This document shows, piece after piece, positions 1-7,198 of a stretch of 52,997 bases of DNA. The first letter of the stretch is position 1. Each line of letters starts with the position of its first letter. Source of the stretch: Candidatus Poseidoniaceae archaeon (lineage in GTDB: Archaea > Thermoplasmatota > Poseidoniia > Poseidoniales > Poseidoniaceae); the NCBI GenBank assembly GCA_938030705.1, contig CALHIR010000015.1:1-52997 (forward strand), in the 5' to 3' direction. A program made the translations under genes and the position numbers. The notes under the pieces are model-generated. The model was not told the DNA's origin. It made no database searches and saw nothing but the letters and a program-made list of their open reading frames with translations.

Positions 1-152
1 TTGTCCTTGACCCTGTCCTTGACCTTGGCCTTGACCTTGGCCTTGACCTTGGCCTTGACCTTGTCCTTGACCCTGTCCTTGACCTTGGCCTTGACCCTGT
101 CCTTGACCTTGGCCTTGACCTTGGCCTTGACCTTGGCCTTGTCCTTCACCTT
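1..152 (-). repeat. Hexanucleotide tandem repeat encoding (Gly-Gln)n
   Basis: On the minus strand the unit is GGNCAR, often paired as GGCCAA-GGTCAA. It encodes about 25 consecutive Gly-Gln dipeptides before the edge. Third-position variation keeps the peptide constant while the DNA drifts, which suggests selection on the peptide. The tract may vary in length through slippage. Confidence 0.9.
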
Positions 153-660
153 GTCCACCAGCGTCGGATTCGCCGCCACCTTCGGTGCCGCCGTTACCTG
201 CGCCCGCCCCGGACTCCTGGAAGTCTGGGTCGTAAGCGTCAGGAATACCGTCACCGTCAGAGTCGGAGTACTCGCCGTCGTTGGGGTCGTTGGGGAACTG
301 GTCGGTTGCGTCGGACTTGCCATCGCCGTCAGTGTCGGAGTTGTTTGGGTTGGTACCCTTAGCATACTCTTGGGAGTTGGTCAAGCCATCTCCGTCAGGG
401 TCTGCGTTTCCGTCACCGCCGTTGGTGGGGTTTAGTCCGTTCGAAACCTCCCAGCCATCTGGGAGACCGTCGCCATCGCTGTCTGCATTGTTCATGTTGG
501 TGCCTTGGGATTGCTCCTCAGCGTTGGTCAAACCATCGCCATCCCAGTCGGCGCCGCCGTCTGAGGGGTCGAGGGGGTCGGATCCATCACCTGAGGCTGC
601 CGAAACAGCCGATAGGGCGAGGAATAAAGCCAATAGCACGCTCATCATTTTCGTTTTCAT
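1..660 (-). CDS. Secreted protein with thrombospondin type 3-like calcium repeats and a Gly-Gln tail (3' end missing)
   Basis: The frame is open for 220 codons and runs off the left edge. The start is the ATG at 660, preceded by a GGAAGTGA ribosome site. Residues 1-22 form a signal peptide (MKTKMMSVLLALFLALSAVSA). Residues about 35-150 carry at least five DxDGDG units (DWDGDGL, DSDGDGL, DPDGDGL, DTDGDGK, DSDGDGI) spaced as in thrombospondin type 3 repeats, which in that family bind calcium and make rigid extracellular rods. A Gly/Glu-rich linker leads into an almost pure Gly-Gln dipeptide tract that continues to the edge. I infer a cell-surface or secreted structural or adhesive protein; whatever follows the tract cannot be seen. 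Certainty is high for the gene and export, moderate for calcium binding, low for the exact role. Confidence 0.85.
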   Translation of the reverse strand, partial: MKTKMMSVLLALFLALSAVSAASGDGSDPLDPSDGGADWDGDGLTNAEEQSQGTNMNNADSDGDGLPDGWEVSNGLNPTNGGDGNADPDGDGLTNSQEYAKGTNPNNSDTDGDGKSDATDQFPNDPNDGEYSDSDGDGIPDAYDPDFQESGAGAGNGGTEGGGESDAGGQGEGQGQGQGQGQGQGQGQGQGQGQGQGQGQGQGQGQGQGQGQGQGQGQGQ

Positions 661-697
661 GTTTTTTCACTTCCTTTTGTTTTTTGGTTGTTTACAC

Positions 698-716
698 AGA
701 GAACCCGCTGTTCTCT
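698..716 (-). promoter_or_regulatory. Palindrome copy 1 (7-bp arms, 5-nt spacer) upstream of surface-protein gene
   Basis: AGAGAAC-CCGCT-GTTCTCT is a perfect inverted repeat. It ends 38 nt upstream of the start codon at 660, immediately before the TATA-like element. Its flank matches copy 2. It could be an operator or an mRNA hairpin. Confidence 0.5.
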
Positions 717-931
717 CTTTCCAAGTGTGCATCTGAACTGGTCAGAAAGCTCACTTTGGGATTTCGATGCGGCTTGCGCTGATTTGAATCAGCGACGTCG
801 TTCAAACAAAACTTCTGACCGGCGGGTTGGGTGCTTTCGCGAGCCAAAGGGTTCGCAGAAAGGCCGTTCAGTGCTTTGTTTTGTGTGTTGACGTAATCCT
901 CCGTTTGCATCGTATTTCACGGGTTGTTCAT

Positions 932-950
932 AGGGAACCCAGCGTTCCCT
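932..950 (-). promoter_or_regulatory. Palindrome copy 2, same architecture as copy 1
   Basis: AGGGAAC-CCAGC-GTTCCCT is a perfect inverted repeat. Its arms differ from copy 1 by a compensated pair (A-T to G-C), and it has the same downstream AACAACC on the minus strand. It lies 67 nt past the stop of the gene ending at 1017, so a terminator role is also possible. Confidence 0.5.
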
Positions 951-1016
951 CTGCTAAACACAAGGGCCTTACCCTATATGAAGAGCGCGATAACTTGATT
1001 GTTCTGCCTCAGGGGC

Positions 1017-1859
1017 CTAAACGCTTGGTACATTGGTCGCTGGCAGCAGTATCGAAGCGGCGTGGTTGAAGACATAACGAGCGATCACGTCCGCAAGTTC
1101 CTCATCGCTAAACATGTGAATGCGTTCGGGGCCGTTGCCAACCGCAGGAGCGAAGAGTTGCAGTCCGAAGGGTTTGGCCAACCTTGAGAGCGCAATTTTA
1201 GCTGCCCGAACCGTATTGGCGCCACGAACGCCGCTTTCAGCGAGCCCCATGCCCAGGCTGTGAATCAATTTCCCTTGACGGACCCCATAACCGCCTGCGG
1301 TGGCCATCATGCCGAGGATGATGAACTGGTCCCGGCGGGAAGCGTCCCAGCGGTGAGGGTCCCCTCTAAATCGATCTTGGAGGGCTTCAATCAAGGCGTT
1401 GTGGGCATCATCGAGATGTTCCGGATCCAAAGGTGGTACGTGAAAAGGTCGGTGGTCAGCCGACTCTTTTGGGAGAATATCGTCAAACGGCGTCCACTGA
1501 TAGTCGGCAAGAAGCCAGTTGTTGAATTTCTTCGACAGCAGAGGGTCGGCTCCCCTCCACGACCAAATGCTTCGCTGAAGCATTTCGGGGGCAATAGAAT
1601 CGAACACTTCAGGGGCTTCCTCCGAAAGGGTCCGGAAGGCTTCGAGTAATTTCTGGAAGTACAATTCCCTCTCTTTTTCCGATTTGGAATTGTATTTTTT
1701 CGCTACGTAATAATCAAAATCAGGTTGTGACTTTGCGTAACTTCTCGTTGAACGAGAATCCTTCATGTTTGTATCCTGTGCGCTGGATGTTTTATTTTCT
1801 TTTGTCTTAATGTATGGTGTTGATCTCATCTCTACTCCCTCATTCGGGCGCAAATCCAT
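1017..1859 (-). CDS. Hypothetical protein, 280 aa, unrecognised
   Basis: I do not recognise this protein. The first 45 residues are polar, low in complexity and rich in Ser, Lys and Arg. The remainder looks globular and mostly helical, with a Trp-rich middle (RSIWSWRGADPLL, ADYQWTPFDDIL) and a conserved-looking Gly-rich segment (MMATAGGYGVRQG). There is no signal peptide or membrane span. ATG at 1859 has an A/T-rich TATA-like AAAATAAA about 25-30 nt upstream, compatible with a leaderless message; an internal ATG ten codons in is an alternative. The gene stands alone, with non-coding DNA on both sides. Confidence 0.6.
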   Translation of the reverse strand: MDLRPNEGVEMRSTPYIKTKENKTSSAQDTNMKDSRSTRSYAKSQPDFDYYVAKKYNSKSEKERELYFQKLLEAFRTLSEEAPEVFDSIAPEMLQRSIWSWRGADPLLSKKFNNWLLADYQWTPFDDILPKESADHRPFHVPPLDPEHLDDAHNALIEALQDRFRGDPHRWDASRRDQFIILGMMATAGGYGVRQGKLIHSLGMGLAESGVRGANTVRAAKIALSRLAKPFGLQLFAPAVGNGPERIHMFSDEELADVIARYVFNHAASILLPATNVPSV

Positions 1860-1960
1860 CTTTTTGTTCCGTCTTATGTGTTTATTTTTACATTCAATGG
1901 GCGTTTATGGAAACTGCCGATGAGAACATGAACGCTTGAGGCCATATATACTCTGGATGT

Positions 1961-2482
1961 TCAAAAATGCTTCATCATGGACCTGTGTGGCCCAATAATT
2001 CCAATATCATACGGTTCATCGATGATGGCCCATCCTTGAGATTCGTAGAACGGGATGGCACGATGCCTTGCTTGCAAGAGGCCCGTTTTACAGCCAAAAT
2101 CCGTCGACATGAGCGTTTCAAGTTCGCTCAGGACGGTTGCAGCGTACCCCTTGCGTTGGTGGTCGGGCAACGTCCCCATCTGCCGAATTTGAAAGGCGGG
2201 ACGGGGCGCAGAGCCATCGGCAAGCGGCCCGAAGGGCGGGATGGTTGCCGCCCCTGGGCCTTTGTGGTCAACGCCCGAACCGTCTGAACCCGCTGGAAGA
2301 AGGTGGGCTCGACCAACGGCAGCGATCGTGCCGTCAACCTCAAGCCATGCGTGGACGGCTGCGTCATCGTCGACGAGACGTTCGCTCCCCTGCGGCATAC
2401 CCAACGGTTCTCGCAGAATGGCATAGCGTGTTTGGAAATAGGGCGCGGGAGGGTTGCCAAAGGCGTGGTGAAGCGTGCGCAA
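1961..2482 (-). CDS. GNAT-family N-acetyltransferase
   Basis: The product is predicted to transfer an acetyl group from acetyl-CoA to an amine; the substrate is unknown. At 173 aa it has the usual single-domain GNAT length. The acetyl-CoA-binding motif A is visible as QMGTLPDHQRKGYAATVLSE (Q/R-x-x-G-x-G/A pattern) near residues 99-118. Motif B follows as a region with ARHRAIPFYESQGW near residue 140, typical of the C-terminal half of GNATs. The start is a TTG at 2482, two bases after the TAG stop of the preceding gene, so the two are probably co-transcribed. A Pro/Gly-rich loop (about residues 65-92) is longer than usual. Confidence 0.8.
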   Translation of the reverse strand: MRTLHHAFGNPPAPYFQTRYAILREPLGMPQGSERLVDDDAAVHAWLEVDGTIAAVGRAHLLPAGSDGSGVDHKGPGAATIPPFGPLADGSAPRPAFQIRQMGTLPDHQRKGYAATVLSELETLMSTDFGCKTGLLQARHRAIPFYESQGWAIIDEPYDIGIIGPHRSMMKHF

Positions 2483-2484
2483 CC

Positions 2485-3387
2485 CTACACCCCGAACGCG
2501 AGCATCAAGAAGAAGACGAACAAGAGGGGCACGACAACGACGCTGGCAAAAAGAGAGGTGATCAATCCAATGCCCAGTGCGCGATTTCCTTTTACAAACG
2601 AACCAATGGTCGCCACGAGATACCCAAGGGGCACCAGACAGAACATGGTATCAAAATACGATGTTGCCCGTTCTTCATTATCTTCAACCGCTACATCAAC
2701 AAATTCAACGAAAATATCAAGAGAATCGGATGAGGCTTCTGTCAAGGTGAACGCTATGGTTTGGTTGGATGGATAATATTGTCCAATGGCCGTACGCCCG
2801 TTTGATGTCTCCTGGTAAATGGTGAAACCACGGTCGTCCTCAAAGTCGTTCACCCATCCGTTGATGTAAATTGAATCCTCCTCTGACGGAAGTACTGATG
2901 AGAAATAGCTCACGTATTCATCGTTTGAATGTTGGACCTGATGTTCAAAATTAACACCGTCTTGGCTTTCCACGTTGATGTCCTCGAACCGATACATGGC
3001 GTCCCAATTGGGCTCCAGAAAAGATCCGATAGTACCAACAACAAACAGAACGAGAAAAGGAGCCGTGAGGCCGATGAAGAATTGACCCCAGCGAAACCGT
3101 TCTTTTTCATAGGTTTCCGGAAGGGTAAACATTTGCTGTCCGGTTGGTGTCGCCACATCACCTGACAACTGAGCAGTTGGCGAGCCCCAAGCATTGGTGC
3201 TGGGCGTAGATGGGGTTGAGGAGGGTACCGTGGAACCGCCGCCCAAGGAACCCATCATTATCGGCTGGGGAGGTAGAGAGGAATCGGATGAGTCAACGGC
3301 GTTGGCTTCGGCAACATCGGTGCTATCGATGGCGAAAAACGGCTTTGCTTCCTTCTCGACCGGCGTATTGATTTCGTCTTCTGCCAT
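2485..3387 (-). CDS. Hypothetical membrane protein, 300 aa
   Basis: No family is recognised. The N-terminal 95 residues are acidic, then Ser/Thr/Pro/Gly-rich and probably disordered in the cytoplasm. A membrane segment follows (FFIGLTAPFLVLFVVGTIGSF, about residues 107-127), then an acidic external domain of about 110 residues, then two or more hydrophobic spans at the C-terminus (FCLVPLGYLVATIGSF and a long Val/Leu/Phe-rich stretch ending the protein). A TATA box GTTTAAAC about 25 nt upstream of the ATG supports this start on a leaderless message. The GNAT gene follows after 2 nt. Function unknown. Confidence 0.7.
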   Translation of the reverse strand: MAEDEINTPVEKEAKPFFAIDSTDVAEANAVDSSDSSLPPQPIMMGSLGGGSTVPSSTPSTPSTNAWGSPTAQLSGDVATPTGQQMFTLPETYEKERFRWGQFFIGLTAPFLVLFVVGTIGSFLEPNWDAMYRFEDINVESQDGVNFEHQVQHSNDEYVSYFSSVLPSEEDSIYINGWVNDFEDDRGFTIYQETSNGRTAIGQYYPSNQTIAFTLTEASSDSLDIFVEFVDVAVEDNEERATSYFDTMFCLVPLGYLVATIGSFVKGNRALGIGLITSLFASVVVVPLLFVFFLMLAFGV

Positions 3388-3409
3388 GAAACGCCCTCGC
3401 CGTAAATCC

Positions 3410-3417
3410 GTTTAAAC
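3410..3417 (-). promoter_or_regulatory. TATA box for the 300-aa membrane protein gene
   Basis: GTTTAAAC lies 23-30 nt upstream of the ATG at 3387. This is the archaeal TATA spacing expected when transcription starts at or next to the start codon. Confidence 0.5.
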
Positions 3418-3452
3418 AATCCTCCGAACTTGCCACTGAAGCCAAAGGCGCG

Positions 3453-3462
3453 TTGAAATAGG
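3453..3462 (+). promoter_or_regulatory. TATA-like element for tRNA-Cys
   Basis: TTGAAATAGG is centred about 28 nt upstream of the tRNA 5' end. The identical 10-mer precedes the Lrp-type gene at 13750-13759. Confidence 0.45.
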
Positions 3463-3485
3463 TCATGTCGCTGGGCGTGAATACA

Positions 3486-3559
3486 GCACGGATGTCAGAG
3501 TGGCTATGAGCGGGACTGCAGATCCTGAGACCGGAGTTCGAATCTCCGTCCGTGCTCCA
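3486..3559 (+). tRNA. tRNA-Cys (anticodon GCA)
   Basis: The cloverleaf folds by eye. The acceptor stem GCACGGA pairs with TCCGTGC, the discriminator base is U and the CCA end is encoded in the DNA. The D arm is TCA/TGA with a GTGG-containing loop. The anticodon stem is CGGGA/TCCTG around the loop CTGCAGA, giving anticodon GCA. The T arm is CGGAG-TTCGAAT-CTCCG. U73 is the known identity base of cysteine tRNAs and supports the call. I see no intron. Confidence 0.95.
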
Positions 3560-3630
3560 AAACCCTTCTCTCGTTGAAAATATCATACGAGCCTTCAAAG
3601 CCCAATCACGCGAGCCAGCACCACTGTTCT

Positions 3631-3635
3631 GGAGG
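3631..3635 (+). promoter_or_regulatory. Ribosome binding site fixing the aminotransferase start
   Basis: GGAGG sits 7 nt before the ATG at 3643. This favours that start over an in-frame one at 3574, which would add 23 unconserved-looking residues directly after the tRNA. Confidence 0.7.
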
Positions 3636-3642
3636 AAAATGC

Positions 3643-4782
3643 ATGCCGGAATTGAATCCCCGTCTGGCCGAGGTAGGGTCTGGTTTCGCTGCTTTTCTTG
3701 CACCTCCAGGCCCTGAAGTCGTTCGCTTTACGGTTGGTCAGCCTGATTTCAACACCCCAGCGCCCATCGTATCCGAAGCGAAAGCCGCACTCGATCGTGG
3801 CGAAACCGCTTACACACGGCCACAAGGAAGCGAATCCCTTTGTGCCGCTGTTCAAGGGCATTTGACTCAATTTGACATTCACATTAAACCGGACGACGTG
3901 GTAATCACGCCCGGGTGCAAGCAGGCGCTCTTCTACGGGATGATGGCGACCATGGCGCCAGGCGATGAGGTGCTGCTTCTTTCACCAGCATGGCCATCCT
4001 ACGATGGCATGGTTCGCTTGACCGGCGCAACGCCGATTCATGTTCCCGTTCGCCGGGACAATTATCATCCAGATTTTGACGCTCTTGAAAAGCACGTCTC
4101 TCCGAAAACCAAAGCCATCATCATCAACTCACCGAACAACCCGACGGGGGCGGTTTACACCCGGGATGAAACAAAAGCCATCGTCGATTTCGCCGTGAAG
4201 CACGACCTCTGGATTCTTGACGACATGATCTATTCCACGCTGGTATGGGTCGATGGAGGTTATACCTCTCCGTGCGCCTTTGAAGGCGGTGCAGAACGTA
4301 CCATCACCATCGGCGGATGGTCCAAAGGATGGGCCATGACCGGTTGGCGCCTGGGTTGGGTCACCGGTCCAACCGAGGTGATGGACGCCGTAAAGAAAGT
4401 CAACGTCAGTGCGGCGACCCACGTGCCGACCTTCTTGATGCCCGCGGCCGAAAAGGCGCTTGAATTGCGAGAGGAAATTGAGGTTATGGAGGCGTCTTTT
4501 GCTGAACGGCGTGTAGCGATTCATCGGGCGTTTTCCTCACTGCCAGGTGTTCTCGTACCCGAGCCGGAGGGGGCGTTCTACATCCTTTGCGACATCACTG
4601 GAACGGGCATGACCGACATTGAATTCGCCACTGAAGCCCTCGAGAAAGCCAGGGTCCAAGTCATCCCAGGATCACTCATGAAAGGCGGTGAAGGGCTCAT
4701 CCGAGTGAGTTATGCAACTTCGCTCGAGAACATTCACGAAGGTGTCAAGCGCCTTCAAACATGGCTAGAATCACGCTCATGA
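3643..4782 (+). CDS. Class I/II aminotransferase (aspartate aminotransferase-like)
   Basis: A PLP-dependent enzyme of fold type I, 379 aa, the usual length for AspC/AAT-I family members. Visible features are the N-terminal substrate loop (VGQPDFNTP), the PNNPTG motif (SPNNPTGAVYT), the cofactor-contacting Asp/Tyr region (ILDDMIYSTLVW), the Schiff-base lysine in GGWSKGWAMTGWRLGW, and a C-terminal Arg that should bind the substrate carboxylate (GLIRVSYATS). The likely reaction is transamination between an amino acid and 2-oxoglutarate in the cytoplasm. Aspartate, alanine, aromatic or LL-DAP-like substrates cannot be told apart here. The gene follows tRNA-Cys and converges with the TauE-like gene, overlapping it by 6 nt at the stops. 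Confidence 0.9.
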   Translation: MPELNPRLAEVGSGFAAFLAPPGPEVVRFTVGQPDFNTPAPIVSEAKAALDRGETAYTRPQGSESLCAAVQGHLTQFDIHIKPDDVVITPGCKQALFYGMMATMAPGDEVLLLSPAWPSYDGMVRLTGATPIHVPVRRDNYHPDFDALEKHVSPKTKAIIINSPNNPTGAVYTRDETKAIVDFAVKHDLWILDDMIYSTLVWVDGGYTSPCAFEGGAERTITIGGWSKGWAMTGWRLGWVTGPTEVMDAVKKVNVSAATHVPTFLMPAAEKALELREEIEVMEASFAERRVAIHRAFSSLPGVLVPEPEGAFYILCDITGTGMTDIEFATEALEKARVQVIPGSLMKGGEGLIRVSYATSLENIHEGVKRLQTWLESRS

Positions 4783-5493
4783 GAGCGCTTGGAGCGCCTC
4801 TCGAACATAGAGGAAACCGGAAAAAACAAGCCCGATCATGATGCCTTTTTGGATGTCATCACTCTTCCAATGTTCAAGCCAAATTCGTCCAATTTGAGCG
4901 CCGAGAAGGGCGGCGATAACGAAGCCGAGAAGCAAAAGCGTGTCGGCGGTCAACACCGAGGCGTCGTTCCAGAGATAGATGGGTATCCTGGTCGCATCCA
5001 CGACCAAGGCGAGCACAGCTGCGGTGGCGGCATAGGCTGATTTGTCGGGTAAACGCTGTCTGAGAAACATGGCCCGAAGTGCCCCTTGATGGCCGGTCAA
5101 ACCCCCCAAAAAGCCCGAACCAAAGCCACCCAAGCGATCTTCGGCTTCCGGGAGACGAAGAGAAGTCCACGATTCGCTGACCTTCAACACGGGCAAAACG
5201 ATGAGGGCGAGGCCCACCAAGAGCAAGAGAGGGTCGGAAGGAATGACGGTTTGAAGGAGCGCGCCCGCCAGAGCACCGACGAGAAGCGCCCAGCCAAATC
5301 GTCGGAGCGCCTCTCGGTCGATATGGTGTTTGAGCATGCGCGATTTCATGGCGTTGTGCGCCCCGTGGACAATGGCCACCCCTGCGATGGCGTGATGGGG
5401 TTCAAACCAAATCAGAAATAACGGCGTGGTCATGGTAGCAAGGCCAAACCCTGCAGGAACGGTCAACGCCGCTGCAAGAAAGCAACCGAACAA
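4777..5493 (-). CDS. TauE/SafE-family membrane permease
   Basis: A polytopic membrane protein of about 238 aa with six to eight hydrophobic spans and the two-repeat layout of TauE/SafE anion permeases. Each half has a Gly-rich first helix (VPAGFGLATMTTPL; GFGSGFLGGLTGHQG). Members move sulfite, sulfoacetate or other organic anions; the substrate here is unknown. The only canonical in-frame start is the TTG at 5493, which lacks a ribosome site. A perfect GGAGGG at 5526-5531 lies 8 nt upstream of an in-frame ATC at 5517, so translation may begin eight codons earlier at a non-canonical codon. It is the last gene of the operon starting at 7930. Confidence 0.75.
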   Translation of the reverse strand: MFGCFLAAALTVPAGFGLATMTTPLFLIWFEPHHAIAGVAIVHGAHNAMKSRMLKHHIDREALRRFGWALLVGALAGALLQTVIPSDPLLLLVGLALIVLPVLKVSESWTSLRLPEAEDRLGGFGSGFLGGLTGHQGALRAMFLRQRLPDKSAYAATAAVLALVVDATRIPIYLWNDASVLTADTLLLLGFVIAALLGAQIGRIWLEHWKSDDIQKGIMIGLVFSGFLYVREALQALS

Positions 5494-5556
5494 TCCAAGG
5501 GGAATGAGAAGGTCGATGTTGTCATCCCTCCGGTACGATGCGGTGGTCGTACCGGT

Positions 5557-5949
5557 TTATTTCACCGACCCAACTTCTGCAGCTCCGGCCGGCGAAAAAT
5601 TCACTTGAATCATCCCCTCGTGTTCACGAACTTCGTAAATTTTCAAATCCTTCTTTTTCGACATCGCTCCGACCAATTTGCCGTACGGTGGAAACAGCGG
5701 GAAGGGAGCCCATTCGACCATGGCCCCATCGTCCAATTGGTGGGTTGTTTGGTGCAACGGACAACGGATGCAACCGTCCTCAACTTTCGCACCCCAAGCC
5801 AGCGGCCACCGCATGTGGCGACAAAGGGCTTCGGTGGCAAATAAGGCCCCGTCTTGACGGCCGATTAAGACCATCTTTCTCTTCACCGTTACCATCTTTT
5901 TCTTGCCTTCTTTGAGTTTGCTTGCTTTCATTGCGTTTTGCCATACCAT
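5557..5949 (-). CDS. Rieske-type [2Fe-2S] ferredoxin-like protein
   Basis: A 130-aa soluble protein with the Rieske cluster motif C43-x-H45 and C63-x2-H66 (ALCRHMRWPL and GCIRCPLHQTTH), so it should bind a [2Fe-2S] cluster through two Cys and two His. This length fits stand-alone Rieske ferredoxins that pass electrons to oxygenases or other oxidoreductases. I chose the ATG at 5949, which follows the TGA of the FAD enzyme by one base and has GGGAGGT just upstream. The longer frame to 6060 only overlaps the neighbour. The context suggests it serves the FAD oxidoreductase and SDR genes of the same operon. Confidence 0.85.
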   Translation of the reverse strand: MVWQNAMKASKLKEGKKKMVTVKRKMVLIGRQDGALFATEALCRHMRWPLAWGAKVEDGCIRCPLHQTTHQLDDGAMVEWAPFPLFPPYGKLVGAMSKKKDLKIYEVREHEGMIQVNFSPAGAAEVGSVK

Positions 5950-5950
5950 A

Positions 5951-7195
5951 TCATGACCTCCCTGGGAGGGGGATGTTGAGGTGCTCGAGGACGCGTTCGG
6001 CACTCCGAAGCGTTCCCTGAACAGAGGGATGTGTGCGGTGGTCGCCCGCCAAAAGAACACCGTTAATCTCGAGGTCGGGTGATGCTCGGGCGTGATGGGT
6101 GGGATCGATATGAGGAAGGGCGTGTCTCACCGTCGTGGTGGCCAAGTGCGACCATTGGTCGACCATGGGGCCAAACCAATGCTGCAGTTCATGCTTCACC
6201 GAATCGACCTCAACATGGCGTGCTTCATCACCCACCAACGTTGCCACCACCCAATGATGGCCCTCTGGGTGAGGGTGAAGGTTGGTCGGAAGGTGCACAT
6301 GAAGCACATGTTGGCCATCGACGCCCCATTCTTCATTCAAGAGAAGACGTGCTTGTGGGAACGGTGCGATTGGGGCGACAAATACCACCGTCGTCGTCAA
6401 TCGTTCTTCGGGCTGATGCGCACCAAGCGAATCCGGTAGCATCGTTCCTGCGACATGTTGTGGGACGGCGAGAACAACCCTGTCAAACCGCTCCGGCTGG
6501 CCGTTGACCACGATACTGGATTCGGTTACACCGCCCACTGGTGTGTTCAACCGAACATCGGTGGAACGGAGGCGTGCAGCGAGTTGTTTCGGAACGGCTG
6601 CAATGCCTTCCCGGGGCATGATCATCTTGCCATGGGACATGGCCCCCCAGGTAAAATCTGCAAAGGCGATGCGTTCTGAGAGGGTAGGGTCAAGGGTGAT
6701 GCCAGCAAAGAGAGGGCGTAAAACCCGTTGCGTCGATGGGCGAAAATTTCGCTGCATCAGTCCCTCACCGATGGTCACGGTGGGCGCATCCATCCCTCGC
6801 TCAAGGTCTCGAGCGGGGGTGGCCATGCGCCATCGCAGGAAACGAAGACCGTCCCGAAGGCCAACCGATTTGAGGGTGGGCAACAGGTAGCGAGGGTTTC
6901 GCAGAGCGTCGCCGAGGAGTCGGCGGCGACCGGTGGACGGTGCGATGGTCATCGTGCAAGCATCCATGGCTTTCCATTGAAGGGCATCAAGGTCAATCCA
7001 CCGCTTCACCGTGGAATAGGCGGTGTGGAGCACGTGGAAGCCGACATCGAGCGGGTGGTTGTCTTCCCATTGCGTTTTCATCCGACCACCAAGCTCTGCT
7101 GAGGCCTCAAACAGCGTTACATCGTGACCGTTTTCCTCGCAACCAAGAGCGATGGCCAATCCTGCGAGACCGCCCCCCACCACGGCTACTTTCAT
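5951..7195 (-). CDS. FAD-dependent oxidoreductase, flavin amine oxidase / phytoene desaturase-like
   Basis: A 414-aa flavoprotein. The N-terminal dinucleotide fold is clear (VAVVGGGLAGLAIAL, then the ribose-binding acidic residue in VTLFEASAELGGRM), and the C-terminal FAD motif is present (NGVLLAGDHRTHPSVQGTLRS). This arrangement is shared by amine oxidases, protoporphyrinogen oxidases and carotenoid desaturases; the length is shorter than a typical phytoene desaturase of about 500 aa. The substrate is unknown. It sits between an SDR (3-nt gap) and a Rieske protein (1-nt gap), so a shared redox pathway is likely. A carotenoid or isoprenoid substrate is only a guess, prompted by the rhodopsin elsewhere in the window. 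Confidence 0.8.
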   Translation of the reverse strand: MKVAVVGGGLAGLAIALGCEENGHDVTLFEASAELGGRMKTQWEDNHPLDVGFHVLHTAYSTVKRWIDLDALQWKAMDACTMTIAPSTGRRRLLGDALRNPRYLLPTLKSVGLRDGLRFLRWRMATPARDLERGMDAPTVTIGEGLMQRNFRPSTQRVLRPLFAGITLDPTLSERIAFADFTWGAMSHGKMIMPREGIAAVPKQLAARLRSTDVRLNTPVGGVTESSIVVNGQPERFDRVVLAVPQHVAGTMLPDSLGAHQPEERLTTTVVFVAPIAPFPQARLLLNEEWGVDGQHVLHVHLPTNLHPHPEGHHWVVATLVGDEARHVEVDSVKHELQHWFGPMVDQWSHLATTTVRHALPHIDPTHHARASPDLEINGVLLAGDHRTHPSVQGTLRSAERVLEHLNIPLPGRS

Positions 7196-7198
7196 GCT

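Larger units (their letters stand above)
661..1016. other. 356-bp non-coding stretch with two related palindromes
   Basis: I see no convincing gene here; the short open frames lack ribosome sites and protein-like composition. The stretch lies between the stop of the upstream minus-strand gene and the start of the surface-protein gene. It holds two near-identical palindromes (698-716 and 932-950), each followed on the minus strand by a conserved AACAACC. A TATA-like TGTAAACA lies at about 686-693 on the minus strand, roughly 28 nt before the ATG at 660. Confidence 0.6.

Noticed and set aside
692-910. 72-codon minus-strand frame across the palindrome region
   Set aside because: No ribosome site, polar low-quality composition, and it runs through both palindromes, which better explain the stretch.
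5951-6060. N-terminal extension of the Rieske protein to 6060
   Set aside because: It lies wholly inside the FAD oxidoreductase gene, while ATG 5949 has a good ribosome site immediately after that gene's stop.
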